Part shown: piece after piece, positions 1-8,566 of the stretch | Numbering within the stretch: the first letter of the stretch is position 1 | Layout: every line of letters starts with the position of its first letter | Notes under the pieces: model-generated | Database searches by the model: none | Told to the model about the DNA's origin: nothing | Seen by the model: the letters and a program-made list of their open reading frames with translations, nothing else | Assembly (NCBI RefSeq): GCF_025345615.1 | Contig: NZ_JAODWD010000001.1 | Location: forward strand, 871,304-935,303 | From: Mycobacterium deserti | GTDB lineage: Bacteria > Actinomycetota > Actinomycetes > Mycobacteriales > Mycobacteriaceae | DNA: 64,000 nt | Reading direction: 5' to 3' | Program-made: the position numbers and the translations under genes

Positions 1-155
1 TCAGCGAGTCGGGGCCGAGTGGCTGTGGTGGCGCGTCATACCCACCCGAGGTCACCGGGCAACCGGCGGCGACGGGCGTGGTCCCGGTGGTCACGGGGCA
101 TGCCTCAGACGTATCTTGAGTCACTGATGGGCTTCCGTCCCGTCAGAGCCGAACT

Positions 156-181
156 CTGACTACAGGCGTTGTCACAGTCAG
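156..181. promoter_or_regulatory. Candidate operator upstream of TetR gene
   Basis: CTGACT at 156-161 and AGTCAG at 176-181 form a six-base inverted repeat, with a TTGTCA at 169-174 in the spacer. It lies just upstream of the AGGAGG and start of the TetR-type gene at 194, where an autoregulatory operator is usually found. The assignment rests on position and symmetry only. Confidence 0.3.
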
Positions 182-193
182 CTTAGGAGGGAT

Positions 194-778
194 GTGCCTT
201 CGGGTCAACGACGCGGTCGCTGGTCGGGCGTCCCCCTGCAGGACCGTCAGGCGCTGCGCCGCGACGATCTCGTCGCCGCCGGTGTCAACCTGCTCGGCGG
301 TCCGGAGGGTCCGGCTCTCACCGTGCGCGCCGTCTGCCGGGAGGCCGGCCTGACCGAACGGTACTTCTACGAGAGCTTCACCGACCGCGACGAGTTCGTC
401 CGCGCGGTCTACGACGACGTGTGCGCGCGGGCGATGTCGGCGCTGACCAACGCGGAGACACCCCGCGCGGCCGTCGAACGGTTCGTGGCATTGATGGTCG
501 ACGACCCCGCGCGTGGACGGGTACTGCTGCTCGCGCCGACCGTCGAGCCGGTGCTGGTCCGGTCCGGCGCGGACTGGATGCCGAGCTTCATCGAACTCCT
601 GCAGCGCAAGCTCACCCGCATCACCGATCCCGCCGTTGCGGCCATGGTGGCCACGGGCCTGATCGGCGCCCTCTCGGCGCTGTTCACCGCCTACTTGAAC
701 GGTCGGCTCGCCGCCACCCGGGAACAGTTCATCGACTACTGCGTCGACATGCTGCTCAACCGGGTGTCTTCCTACTGA
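194..778 (+). CDS. TetR/AcrR family transcriptional regulator
   Basis: A 194-residue TetR-type repressor. The N-terminal helix-turn-helix covers roughly residues 35-60 (TVRAVCREAGLTERYFYESF); the rest is the usual variable alpha-helical ligand and dimer domain. The start is a GTG at 194 only three bases after AGGAGG (185-190); no other in-frame start lies near. It converges with the secreted-protein gene ending at 783, leaving only four bases between stops. The ligand and targets are unknown; the inverted repeat at 156-181 suggests autoregulation. Confidence 0.85.
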   Translation: MPSGQRRGRWSGVPLQDRQALRRDDLVAAGVNLLGGPEGPALTVRAVCREAGLTERYFYESFTDRDEFVRAVYDDVCARAMSALTNAETPRAAVERFVALMVDDPARGRVLLLAPTVEPVLVRSGADWMPSFIELLQRKLTRITDPAVAAMVATGLIGALSALFTAYLNGRLAATREQFIDYCVDMLLNRVSSY

Positions 779-782
779 GCGC

Positions 783-1199
783 TTACTCGTCGGGCGTCGC
801 GGCCTCTTCGAGCTCCTCGGCCTCTTCTTCCTCGGCCTGCTTCTTGGCCTCCCGCCCGAGCGGGCTGCCGATCGAGGCGCCTGGATCGGTGGCGGTGGCG
901 AACGGACCCGCGCAATTCAGCGAGACCAGCATCTCGTCCTCGGAATGCTCGAAACCGTCACCGACCCCGCGCAGAAACGGGGGCTCCCAGGCGGCGGTGA
1001 CGATGCAGTCGTCGTCTTCGAGCCTGTCGCCGACGCGCGTCGCGACAATCGGATCAAGACCGTCTTCGTCCATCGCCTCCGACGCGTCGGAATACGTCTG
1101 ACCCACGTAGTCACTCGCGGCGGCGGTACCCGTCCCGAACAGCGCCAGCATTGCCGCTGCGGACACAACCGCGCCGACGCCCAGAATGCGCTTCTTCAT
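783..1199 (-). CDS. Small secreted PASTA-like protein, copy 1 of tandem triplet
   Basis: A 138-residue exported protein. It has a Sec signal peptide (MKKRILGVGAVVSAAAMLAL, cleavage probably after TAAA). The mature part resembles a single PASTA-like unit (YVGQTYSDASEAMDEDG) with two conserved cysteines (DDDCIV and LNCAGPF) that could form a disulfide, and ends in a very acidic Glu-rich tail finishing EEAATPDE. The next two genes upstream (1376-1789 and 1873-2313) are clear paralogues on the same strand. A ligand-binding or wall-associated role is inference; no enzyme motif is visible. Confidence 0.8.
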   Translation of the reverse strand: MKKRILGVGAVVSAAAMLALFGTGTAAASDYVGQTYSDASEAMDEDGLDPIVATRVGDRLEDDDCIVTAAWEPPFLRGVGDGFEHSEDEMLVSLNCAGPFATATDPGASIGSPLGREAKKQAEEEEAEELEEAATPDE

Positions 1200-1375
1200 G
1201 CTTGCCCGCTCCTGTCAGTGGTGCCGGAGCGTGCGGGCGAGATCTCTCGTATCAAGAATCGCCGCTCGTAGGCACCGGCGTGATATCCACGCAAGAGTTG
1301 CCCACGGACGTGTACAGGGACGGGCGCGCAGATGGAATGAACGTGAATTCCGTTGCGGTGAGAGGCGTCTGACGC

Positions 1376-1789
1376 CTACTCGTCGGGCGTAGCGGCCTCT
1401 TCGAGTTCCTGCTGCTCCTGCTCCTCGGCTTCTTCCTCGGCGGCGGCCTTGGCTTCGCGCCCGAGGGGGTTCTGCACCGACGCGCCCGGATTGGTGGCGG
1501 TGGCGAACGGGCCCGCGCAGTTGAGCGCCAGCGACACCTGTTCCTCGGAAGAGTCGATGCGCAGGAAGGCAGAGTCCCAGGCATTGACGACGATGCACTC
1601 GTCCTGCTCGAGCTGGTCGCCGACGCGGGTGGCCACCACCGCCGTGCCGCCGTCTTCCTCGATCGCCTCGGCCGCGTCGGAGTAGGTATCGCCCACGACG
1701 TCCGGGGCCGCGGTCGCGGTGCCCGCCCCGAACAGCGCTACGGCGGCGGCAACCAAGGATCCGGCCGTAACCAAAAGGCGCTTCTTCAT
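1376..1789 (-). CDS. Small secreted PASTA-like protein, copy 2 of tandem triplet
   Basis: A 137-residue paralogue of the neighbouring proteins. It has a signal peptide (start MKKRLLVTAGSLVAAA), the PASTA-like stretch PDVVGDTYSDAAEAIEEDG, the paired cysteines in DECIV and LNCAGPF, and the acidic tail ending LEEAATPDE. It is the copy closest to copy 1: both share the MKKR start, the FATATxPGAS segment and the final seven residues. A GGAGG lies about ten bases before the ATG, in the same GGAGGTCGG context seen before copy 3, so the ribosome-binding region was duplicated with the gene. Confidence 0.82.
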   Translation of the reverse strand: MKKRLLVTAGSLVAAAVALFGAGTATAAPDVVGDTYSDAAEAIEEDGGTAVVATRVGDQLEQDECIVVNAWDSAFLRIDSSEEQVSLALNCAGPFATATNPGASVQNPLGREAKAAAEEEAEEQEQQELEEAATPDE

Positions 1790-1872
1790 GAGTGGCCGAC
1801 CTCCATGTGCGATGACAGGCGAGATGATGGGCGTAGCTTATTGCGTCTCCGCCCGGTCCGCCACCGCTGCGA

Positions 1873-2313
1873 TCAGGCGCCCGGCGTGGCTGCCTCCGCG
1901 AGTTCCTGCTCCTCCGCCTCGGCGGCTTCTTCTTCGGCTTCCTGCTTGGCGGCGCGCCCGGCCGGGCTGAGCGCCGAGTTGCCCGGCGACCCCGGTCCGG
2001 CGAGTTCGCCGTTGCAGTTCAGCGCGACGAGCACCTCGTTGTTGCCGATGATGCGGCCCCGCGAGCTGAGGTTCGGATAGCCCGCTTCCCAGGCGTTGGC
2101 GACGAGGCAGTCGCCCTCGTCCGCGCCACCACCGATACGGGTGGCGATCACCGGCGTCCCGCCGGCGTCCTGAATCATGGCCTTGGCGTCGCTGTACGGG
2201 CGGTCCACCACATCCGGGACAGCCCCGGCGGTTGCCACACCCAGTGTCAGGACAGCTCCGGCCGTCGAGGCGACGACGACTGCGCTGCCGATCATGTTGC
2301 GCGCCTTGACCAA
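1873..2313 (-). CDS. Small secreted PASTA-like protein, copy 3 of tandem triplet
   Basis: The most divergent paralogue, 146 residues from a TTG at 2313, which has a GGAGG seven bases upstream; an ATG at 2295 is the alternative. The signal peptide is followed by PDVVDRPYSDAKAMIQDAGG, cysteines in GDCLV and LNCNGEL, and an acidic tail ending EAATPGA. It is the first gene of the minus-strand set and is divergent from desA1, so the 235 bases between 2314 and 2548 should carry promoters for both directions. Confidence 0.8.
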   Translation of the reverse strand: MVKARNMIGSAVVVASTAGAVLTLGVATAGAVPDVVDRPYSDAKAMIQDAGGTPVIATRIGGGADEGDCLVANAWEAGYPNLSSRGRIIGNNEVLVALNCNGELAGPGSPGNSALSPAGRAAKQEAEEEAAEAEEQELAEAATPGA

Positions 2314-2548
2314 GGCCCGACCTCCGAATCTCGTGTTTCGCTGCGGTGCGGGCCGAAGCGCTTTGCCCGCCGAGGATAGTACCGCGCCCTGATGCGCCGC
2401 GTGGTGCAGATGTGACACTCCGAGCAACGACTTGAATGTCACCGCGGTACACAGATACTCTGAGTGCAACCGACAGGTACAGATAACTGGAGCGTTTCGT
2501 ACACGCGGACGGTGGGCGCGCGCCCTGCAGCGCGAGGAGGGAAGACTG

Positions 2549-3547
2549 ATGCACGAGAACCTGACCGACCTGCACCTACTGCGGGAGCTCGAGCCCGTCG
2601 TTGAGAAGAACCTGAACCGGCACCTGTCGATGCGCAAGGACTGGAACCCGCACGACTACATCCCGTGGTCGGACGGCAAGAACTACTACGCGCTCGGCGG
2701 CCAGGACTGGGATCCCGAGCAGTCACAGCTCTCCGAGGTCGCTCAGGTGGCGATGGTCCAGAACCTGCTGACCGAGGACAACCTGCCCTCCTACCACCGC
2801 GAGATCGCGATGAACTTCGGCATGGACGGCGCCTGGGGCCAGTGGATCAATCGCTGGACCGCTGAGGAGAACCGGCACGGTATCGCCCTGCGCGACTACC
2901 TCGTCGTCACCCGCGCAGTCGACCCCATTCAGCTCGAGCAACTGCGCGTCGAGCAGGTCACCCGCGGCTTCTCCCCCGGTCAGAACGCCCAGGGCGACCT
3001 GTTCGCCGAGAGCCTGTTCGACTCCGTCATCTACGTGACGTTCCAGGAGCTGGCCACCCGTGTGTCGCACCGCAACACCGGCAAGGCGTGCAACGAGACC
3101 ATCGCCGACCAGCTCTTGGCCCGCGTCTCAGCTGACGAGAACCTGCACATGATCTTCTACCGCGACGTGTCCGAGGCCGGCTTCGCGATCGCACCGGACC
3201 AGGCAATGCATTCCCTGCACCGCGTCCTGCGCAACTTCAAGATGCCCGGATACACCGTTCCGGAGTTCCGCCGCAAGGCCGTGATCATCGCCGTAGGCGG
3301 CGTCTACGACCCGCGTATTCACCTCGACGACGTGGTGATGCCGGTGCTCAAGAAATGGCGGATCTTCGAGCGTGAGGACTTCACCGGTGAGGCCGCGCGG
3401 ATGCGCGACGACCTCGGTGTGCTCGTCGAAGAGCTGGAGGAGGCCTCGCAGAAGTTCGAGGAGTCCAAGCAGCGCCGTCTCGAACGCGAGGCGCGCAAGG
3501 CCGAGAAGCTGACGGCTGCAAAGGTGCTCGCCTCATCAGCGTCCTAG
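2549..3547 (+). CDS. desA1: Acyl-[acyl-carrier-protein] desaturase
   Basis: A soluble di-iron desaturase of 332 residues that introduces a double bond into ACP-bound fatty acyl chains, in mycobacteria for mycolic-acid precursors. Iron-ligand motifs are visible: EENRH at residues 106-110, DENLH near 195-199, and a further acidic ligand in TEDNLPSYH. A GAGGAGG at 2534-2540, eight bases before ATG 2549, fixes the start; the reading frame continues upstream without a ribosome-binding site. The Lys/Arg/Glu-rich C-terminal tail matches the family. It is followed directly by the dus gene, as in M. tuberculosis (Rv0824c-Rv0823c). Confidence 0.95.
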   Translation: MHENLTDLHLLRELEPVVEKNLNRHLSMRKDWNPHDYIPWSDGKNYYALGGQDWDPEQSQLSEVAQVAMVQNLLTEDNLPSYHREIAMNFGMDGAWGQWINRWTAEENRHGIALRDYLVVTRAVDPIQLEQLRVEQVTRGFSPGQNAQGDLFAESLFDSVIYVTFQELATRVSHRNTGKACNETIADQLLARVSADENLHMIFYRDVSEAGFAIAPDQAMHSLHRVLRNFKMPGYTVPEFRRKAVIIAVGGVYDPRIHLDDVVMPVLKKWRIFEREDFTGEAARMRDDLGVLVEELEEASQKFEESKQRRLEREARKAEKLTAAKVLASSAS

Positions 3548-3597
3548 CTGAGCGCACACAACTGCGGATCGGGCCGATCGGGCTGCGCAGCCCGGTC

Positions 3598-4695
3598 GTG
3601 CTGGCCCCGATGGCCGGAGTCACCAACGTCGCATTCCGCACGCTGTGCCGAGAGCTTGAACTGGCCAGGGCCGGGACGGTCAGTGGCCTCTACGTGTGCG
3701 AGATGGTGACCGCGCGCGCGCTCGTGGAGCGCCATCCGTCGACCATGCACATGGTCACGTTCGCGCCGGACGAGTCACCCCGGTCGGTGCAGCTCTATTC
3801 CGTCGACCCGGAGAACACATTCGCCGCGGCCAAGCTGATCGTCGACGAGGGCCTGGCCGACCACATCGACATGAACTTCGGTTGCCCAGTCCCGAAGGTG
3901 ACCCGGCGCGGCGGCGGTGCGGCCCTGCCGTTCAAACGCCGACTGTTCGGTCAGATCGTCGCGGCGGCCGTCCGCGCCACCGAGGGCACCGACATTCCGG
4001 TGACGGTGAAATTCCGGATCGGCATCGACGACGAGCACCACACCCATCTCGACGCCGGCCGGATCGCTGCCGAGGAAGGCGCGGCCGCAGTCGCCCTTCA
4101 TGCCCGCACGGCCTCGCAGCGGTACAGCGGCCAGGCCGACTGGGAGCAGATCGCGGCGCTCAAGCAGCACGTCACCAGCGTCCCGGTGCTGGGCAACGGC
4201 GACATCTTCGAAGCCGACGACGCAGTCGACATGATGTCGGCCACCGGCTGTGACGGCGTGGTGATCGGACGCGGCTGTCTGGGCAGGCCGTGGTTGTTCG
4301 CCGAACTGTCGGCCGCCTTCACCGGAACCACGCCGGCCACGCCGCCAACGCTGGGCGAGGTCGCGCAGATCGTCGTGCGGCACGGCGAGCTGCTGGCGGC
4401 TCATTTCGGCGAGGACAAGGGCATGCGCGATATCCGTAAGCACATCGCCTGGTATCTGCACGGGTTCCCTGCGGGCGCCGAGCTGCGCAGAGCGCTGGCA
4501 CTGGTCAAGACGCTTGACGAGCTGCGCGCTCTGCTCGACCAGCTCGACGCCAGTGTGCCGTTCCCGGCCGCGGCGACGGGACCGCGCGGACGTCAGGGCT
4601 CAGCCGCCGCGGTGGCGCTGCCCGAGAACTGGCTGGCCGACCCCGACGACTGCACGGTTCCGGCAGGTGCCGAGGTCATGCATTCCGGCGGCTGA
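3598..4695 (+). CDS. dus: tRNA-dihydrouridine synthase
   Basis: An FMN-dependent Dus family enzyme that reduces uridine in the tRNA D-loop. The FMN-barrel start LAPMAGVTN, the catalytic cysteine in NFGCPVPK (about residue 96), HARTASQRYSG, and the phosphate-binding GNGDI and GVVIGRGCLGRPW are all present. The coordinates use the first canonical codon, a GTG at 3598. Family members normally begin about a dozen residues earlier, and the matching sequence (LRIGPIGLRSPV) is encoded in frame at 3562-3597, but no ATG, GTG or TTG lies upstream back to at least 3421. The real start may be CTG 3562. The gene is probably co-transcribed with desA1. Confidence 0.92.
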   Translation: MLAPMAGVTNVAFRTLCRELELARAGTVSGLYVCEMVTARALVERHPSTMHMVTFAPDESPRSVQLYSVDPENTFAAAKLIVDEGLADHIDMNFGCPVPKVTRRGGGAALPFKRRLFGQIVAAAVRATEGTDIPVTVKFRIGIDDEHHTHLDAGRIAAEEGAAAVALHARTASQRYSGQADWEQIAALKQHVTSVPVLGNGDIFEADDAVDMMSATGCDGVVIGRGCLGRPWLFAELSAAFTGTTPATPPTLGEVAQIVVRHGELLAAHFGEDKGMRDIRKHIAWYLHGFPAGAELRRALALVKTLDELRALLDQLDASVPFPAAATGPRGRQGSAAAVALPENWLADPDDCTVPAGAEVMHSGG

Positions 4696-4727
4696 CGGGC
4701 GGAGAGCGGTCTCGATGTCGTCTCTAA

Positions 4728-4768
4728 CCTGAGATGACTCTGACATCACTTCTCTCAGGATGTCTCAG
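4728..4768 (+). promoter_or_regulatory. Inverted repeat upstream of LCP gene
   Basis: CCTGAGA (4728-4734) and TCTCAGG (4753-4759) are perfectly inverted, and TCTCAG recurs at 4763-4768. The element lies in the 204-base gap between dus and the LCP gene. It could be an operator or a weak hairpin; there is no T-run after it, so it is not an obvious terminator. Confidence 0.3.
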
Positions 4769-4899
4769 TACGATAAGAGTCTTGTTCGTAATGGGCTCCA
4801 ACGGCGGAGCCCCTCCTCGTGCGCCGAGAACAGAGGAACCGCGCACGACCATGCGCACTGACGCGCACGGTGGTTGAAGGGTCGGAGGCCGGTAGGACT

Positions 4900-6960
4900 A
4901 TGAGTGACGGCGATAGCGCCACTCCTGGCCGGCGCGACCCATCGTTCGACAGGCGCAACCAATGGCTTACCCGAAGCTCGCGCCCATCGCTGGGTGCCGC
5001 GCCGTGGGAGCGCAACGGTAAAACCGACAACGACGACGCCGAAACAAGCGGCCATCACACCGACGGGGTCACCGTCGCCGACCTGATTGCCCGCGTCAGT
5101 GGTGACCAGGCGGTTCCGCCGCAGCTCAAGCGCCCGGCCGAACCCTCGCCGCCGCCAGCTCCGCCGACCGAGGTCATCGACGCCGTGCGCGAGCCCGATT
5201 ACCCCGACGCCCCGGTCGGTGACCCCGACACCGAGATCATCCCGGCGCTGAAGGACGAGACTTCCGATCTGCCTGACTTGACGCTGCTTCGGCGCCGCGG
5301 GCGGGTGCCGCCGTCGCACGTCGGTTCCGTACGCACCACTCGCAGTCCCGAACCGCGACGGCGTCGCCGTGGCACGGTGTTCGCGGGCCGCGCGGCTGCA
5401 GCACTGCTGGCCGTGCTGGCGTTGGTTCTCACCGGTGGGGCGTGGCAGTGGCAGTCGATGAAGAACAACATGCTCAACCGCATCTCGGCGCTGGACCAGG
5501 ATTCGCGCGACATCATCGACCCGAATGCACAGTTCGGTGACGAGAACTTTCTGATCGTCGGTGTGGACAGCCGCACCGGCGCGAATCTCGAGATGGGCGC
5601 GGGCACTCCAGAGGACGCGGCGGGTGCGCGGTCGGACACCGTGATGCTGGTCAACATCCCGGCGAACCGCGAACGCGTCGTCGCGGTGTCGTTCCCGCGT
5701 GACCTCGAGATCGAGCCGATGCAATGCGAGCCGTGGGACCCCGAGACGGGTGAGTATGGGCCGATCACCGACCCGGAGTCACCGATGTACGGCATGGAAG
5801 AGGTGTACACCGAGTACAAACTGAACTCCGCCTACGCCGTGGGCGGCCCGAAGTGTCTGGTCAAGGTGGTCCAGAAGCTGTCCGGCCTGTCCGTGAACCG
5901 ATTCATGGCAGTCGATTTCGCCGGCTTCTCGAAGATGGTCGACGCCTTGGGCGGGGTGGAGGTGTGCACCACCACACCGCTGGAGGACTACGAGCTGGGC
6001 ACGGTGCTGCCCAACGCGGGCAGGCAGATGATCGACGGGCACACCGCCCTCCAGTACGTGCGCGCGCGGCAGGTGACCACCGAGACCAACGGAGACTACG
6101 GACGCATCAAACGCCAGCAGCTGTTCCTGTCCTCGCTGTTGCGTTCACTGATCTCCAAGGAGGTGTTCTTCTCACTGTCCAAGCTCAACAACGTGGTCAA
6201 CATGTTCATCGGCGACAGCTACGTCGACAACATCAACACCAAAGAGCTTGTGACGCTGGGACAGTCGCTGCAGAACATCGCGGCGGGCCGAATCACGTTC
6301 CTCACGGTGCCGACCACCGGCTACATGGACGAGTGGGGTAACGAGCAGCTGCGCGAAGACGACACCCGGGCGATCTTCGACGCGATCATCAACGACGACC
6401 CGCTGCCGGAGGAGAAGAACGCCGACAACAGCCCGGTGCCCGGTGCGCCCGAGCTACCCGAACCATCCGAGACGACGTTGACCCAGACTCCGGAGACGGA
6501 GACCGAAACTCCCACCCAGGATGCCGAGCCGTCGAGCGAGCTGGTCGACGCGGTCACCACCAACCCGCAGGACATCACGGTGCAGGTGTCGAATTCGACG
6601 GGCGAGGACGGCCTTGCGTCGACGGCGGCCACCGAGCTGCAGGCCCACGGCTTCAACGTCACCACCCCCGACGATTACCCGGGCCCGCTGAACTCGACGA
6701 CGGTCTTCTTCTCTGCCGGCAACGAGCAGGCCGCCGCGACGGTCGCTTCCTCGTTCGCCAATCCGACCATCGAACGCGTCACCGGGATGGGCGACACCGT
6801 CCAGGTGGTGCTGGGCAGTGACTTCTACACGGTCAACGCGCCATCGCCCAGTGGCTCTCCGGTGCAGGTGCACGTCGTGCACGGGACGAGCAGCAGCGCT
6901 CCGACGCAACTGCCGGAGGATTTGGCCGTCACCAACGCGGCGGACACCACCTGCGAGTAA
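4900..6960 (+). CDS. LytR-CpsA-Psr (LCP) family cell-wall glycopolymer ligase
   Basis: A 686-residue membrane protein of the LCP family, whose mycobacterial members attach arabinogalactan to peptidoglycan. A long Pro/Arg-rich cytoplasmic N-terminus is followed by one membrane segment (about residues 163-185), the extracellular LCP domain (from FLIVGVDSRTG near residue 217; VAVSFPRDLEI; YVRARQ), a Pro/Thr-rich linker, and a C-terminal LytR_C domain (about 557-645). ATG 4900 was chosen because the sequence upstream in frame is not family-like; GGAGG lies at 4884-4888. The orthologue by position is Rv0822c. It stands between dus and phoU on the same strand. Confidence 0.92.
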   Translation: MSDGDSATPGRRDPSFDRRNQWLTRSSRPSLGAAPWERNGKTDNDDAETSGHHTDGVTVADLIARVSGDQAVPPQLKRPAEPSPPPAPPTEVIDAVREPDYPDAPVGDPDTEIIPALKDETSDLPDLTLLRRRGRVPPSHVGSVRTTRSPEPRRRRRGTVFAGRAAAALLAVLALVLTGGAWQWQSMKNNMLNRISALDQDSRDIIDPNAQFGDENFLIVGVDSRTGANLEMGAGTPEDAAGARSDTVMLVNIPANRERVVAVSFPRDLEIEPMQCEPWDPETGEYGPITDPESPMYGMEEVYTEYKLNSAYAVGGPKCLVKVVQKLSGLSVNRFMAVDFAGFSKMVDALGGVEVCTTTPLEDYELGTVLPNAGRQMIDGHTALQYVRARQVTTETNGDYGRIKRQQLFLSSLLRSLISKEVFFSLSKLNNVVNMFIGDSYVDNINTKELVTLGQSLQNIAAGRITFLTVPTTGYMDEWGNEQLREDDTRAIFDAIINDDPLPEEKNADNSPVPGAPELPEPSETTLTQTPETETETPTQDAEPSSELVDAVTTNPQDITVQVSNSTGEDGLASTAATELQAHGFNVTTPDDYPGPLNSTTVFFSAGNEQAAATVASSFANPTIERVTGMGDTVQVVLGSDFYTVNAPSPSGSPVQVHVVHGTSSSAPTQLPEDLAVTNAADTTCE

Positions 6961-6983
6961 TCGCACGGTCGCGACGGACCGCA

Positions 6984-7044
6984 TTCACCTGGCGTTCACG
7001 ATCACGTCGTGACGATTGCCCTGCTCAGCCCGTAGGCTGGGCAC
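6984..7044 (+). promoter_or_regulatory. Pho-box-like direct repeat and leaderless promoter of phoU
   Basis: TTCACC (6984-6989) and TTCACG (6995-7000) are direct repeats 11 bases apart, the spacing of PhoP/RegX3/PhoB-type operators. Downstream, TAGGCT (7033-7038) lies six bases before the phoU ATG, the spacing expected for a leaderless mycobacterial transcript. A related repeat precedes pstS. Assignment to the SenX3-RegX3 system is inference. Confidence 0.55.
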
Positions 7045-7713
7045 ATGCGAACCGCGTATCACGAGCAATTGGATCAGCTATCCCAACAGCTCGGAGAAAT
7101 GTGCGGGCTGGCCGGGGCTGCCATGGAGCGCGCGACTCAGGCGCTGCTGCAGGCGGACCTGGTGCTCGCCGAACAAGTCATCAGCGATCACGAGCAGATC
7201 GTCGCGATGAGCGCCCGTGCCGAAGAAGCGGCGTTCGTGTTGCTCGCCCTGCAGGCTCCGGTCGCCGGTGATCTGCGCGCGATCGTCAGCTCAATTCAGA
7301 TCGTCGCCGACGTGGACCGGATGGGCGCGCTGGCACTGCACGTCGCCAAGATCGCCCGACGCCGTCACCCGCATCATGCACTGCCCGAAGAAGTCAACGG
7401 ATACTTCGCCGAAATGGGCCGACTGGCCGTCGAATTGGGCAACAGCGCGCAGGAGGTGCTGGTTACCCGCGACCCGGAGAAGGCCGCCCGAATCGGCGAC
7501 GAGGACGACGCGATGGACGACCTCCACCGTCACCTGTTCACGGTGCTGATGGACCGGGAATGGAAGCACGGGGTCGCGGCCGCTGTCGACGTGACGCTGC
7601 TCGGCCGCTTCTACGAACGCTTCGCCGACCATGCGGTCGAGGTGGCGCGCCGGGTCATATTCCAGGTCACTGGACATCATCCCGACGTGGAAGACGTCCC
7701 CGCCGCGCGCTGA
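7045..7713 (+). CDS. phoU: Phosphate-specific transport system accessory protein PhoU (PhoY2-like)
   Basis: A 222-residue PhoU family protein made of two related three-helix bundles with metal-binding acidic motifs (for example [11 protein letters not shown] in the first half and [16 protein letters not shown] in the second). PhoU couples the Pst transporter to the phosphate-sensing two-component system and keeps it off in high phosphate. The gene converges with the pst operon, whose pstB stop lies just beyond a shared terminator, and appears to have its own Pho-box promoter. The corresponding M. tuberculosis locus is phoY2. Confidence 0.95.
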   Translation: MRTAYHEQLDQLSQQLGEMCGLAGAAMERATQALLQADLVLAEQVISDHEQIVAMSARAEEAAFVLLALQAPVAGDLRAIVSSIQIVADVDRMGALALHVAKIARRRHPHHALPEEVNGYFAEMGRLAVELGNSAQEVLVTRDPEKAARIGDEDDAMDDLHRHLFTVLMDREWKHGVAAAVDVTLLGRFYERFADHAVEVARRVIFQVTGHHPDVEDVPAAR

Positions 7714-7739
7714 CGCCGGCATCACCGCCGCAAAACGAA

Positions 7740-7764
7740 AAGCCCCGCGAGAGCGGGGCTTTCG
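7740..7764. terminator. Bidirectional terminator between phoU and pstB
   Basis: AGCCCCGC (7741-7748), a GAGA loop, then GCGGGGCT (7753-7760) make a perfect eight-base-pair stem, flanked by an A-rich side (7732-7740) and TTTCGTCCT on the other. It sits between the convergent stops of phoU (7713) and pstB (7781), so it can serve both strands. Confidence 0.8.
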
Positions 7765-7780
7765 TCCTGTCTGAGCTCGT

Positions 7781-8557
7781 TTAACCGAAGCGGCCGGAGA
7801 TGTAGTCTTCGGTGGCCTTCTTGTTCGGGTTGGAGAAGATCTTCTCGGTGTCGTCGATCTCGACGAGCTGGCCGGGCTTGCCGGTGGCTTCGAGGTTGAA
7901 GAACGCCGTCTGGTCGCTCACCCGCGCGGCCTGCTGCATGTTGTGCGTGACGATCACGATGGTGAAGTCCTGCTTCAGTTCGGCGATCAGGTCCTCGATC
8001 GCCAGTGTGGAAATCGGGTCCAGCGCCGAGCACGGCTCGTCCATCAACAGCACGTCGGGCTGCACCGCGATGGCGCGGGCGATGCACAGCCGCTGTTGCT
8101 GACCGCCGGACAATCCGCCGCCCGGCTTGTCGAGGCGGTCCTTGACCTCGTTCCACAGGTTGGCGCCCTTGAGCGAACGCTCGGCGACCTCGTCCAGCGT
8201 CTTCTTGTTGCGCGTGCCCTGCAGCTTCAGCCCCGCGACCACGTTGTCACGAATCGACATCGTGGGGAACGGATTCGGCCGCTGGAACACCATGCCGATG
8301 GTCTTGCGCACGCCCACCGGATCGACGCCGGCGCCGTAGATGTCCTCGCCGTCGAGCAGCACCGAACCCTCGACGCGGGCGCCGGGGATCACCTCGTGCA
8401 TTCGGTTCAGCGTGCGCAGCACCGTCGACTTGCCGCAGCCCGACGGGCCGATGAAGGCCGTCACGCTGCGGGGCTGCACGGACAGCGCCACGTCGGCGAC
8501 GGCCTTGAACGAGCCGTAGTAGATGTTGACGTCTTTGAGGTCAAGCCGCTTGGCCAC
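7781..8557 (-). CDS. pstB: Phosphate ABC transporter ATP-binding protein
   Basis: The 258-residue ATPase of the high-affinity phosphate importer. Walker [10 protein letters not shown], the Q-loop in [12 protein letters not shown], the signature LSGGQQQRL, Walker B VLLMDEP and the switch histidine in VTHNM are all intact. It is the last gene of pstS-pstC-pstA-pstB, nine bases after the pstA stop. It pairs with the PstC/PstA permeases at the inner face of the membrane, and the neighbouring phoU completes the regulatory module. Confidence 0.97.
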   Translation of the reverse strand: MAKRLDLKDVNIYYGSFKAVADVALSVQPRSVTAFIGPSGCGKSTVLRTLNRMHEVIPGARVEGSVLLDGEDIYGAGVDPVGVRKTIGMVFQRPNPFPTMSIRDNVVAGLKLQGTRNKKTLDEVAERSLKGANLWNEVKDRLDKPGGGLSGGQQQRLCIARAIAVQPDVLLMDEPCSALDPISTLAIEDLIAELKQDFTIVIVTHNMQQAARVSDQTAFFNLEATGKPGQLVEIDDTEKIFSNPNKKATEDYISGRFG

Positions 8558-8566
8558 TGAAGACTC

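Noticed and set aside
421..1101. Long plus-strand open frame spanning the TetR gene end and the first secreted protein gene
   Set aside because: It is rich in Arg/Pro/Ser, has no ribosome-binding site, and is antisense or out of frame to two well-supported genes; a shadow of high GC content.
4819..4899. Longer N-terminus for the LCP protein starting at 4819
   Set aside because: The extra 27 residues are Arg-rich and unlike LCP proteins; ATG 4900 has a plausible ribosome-binding site.
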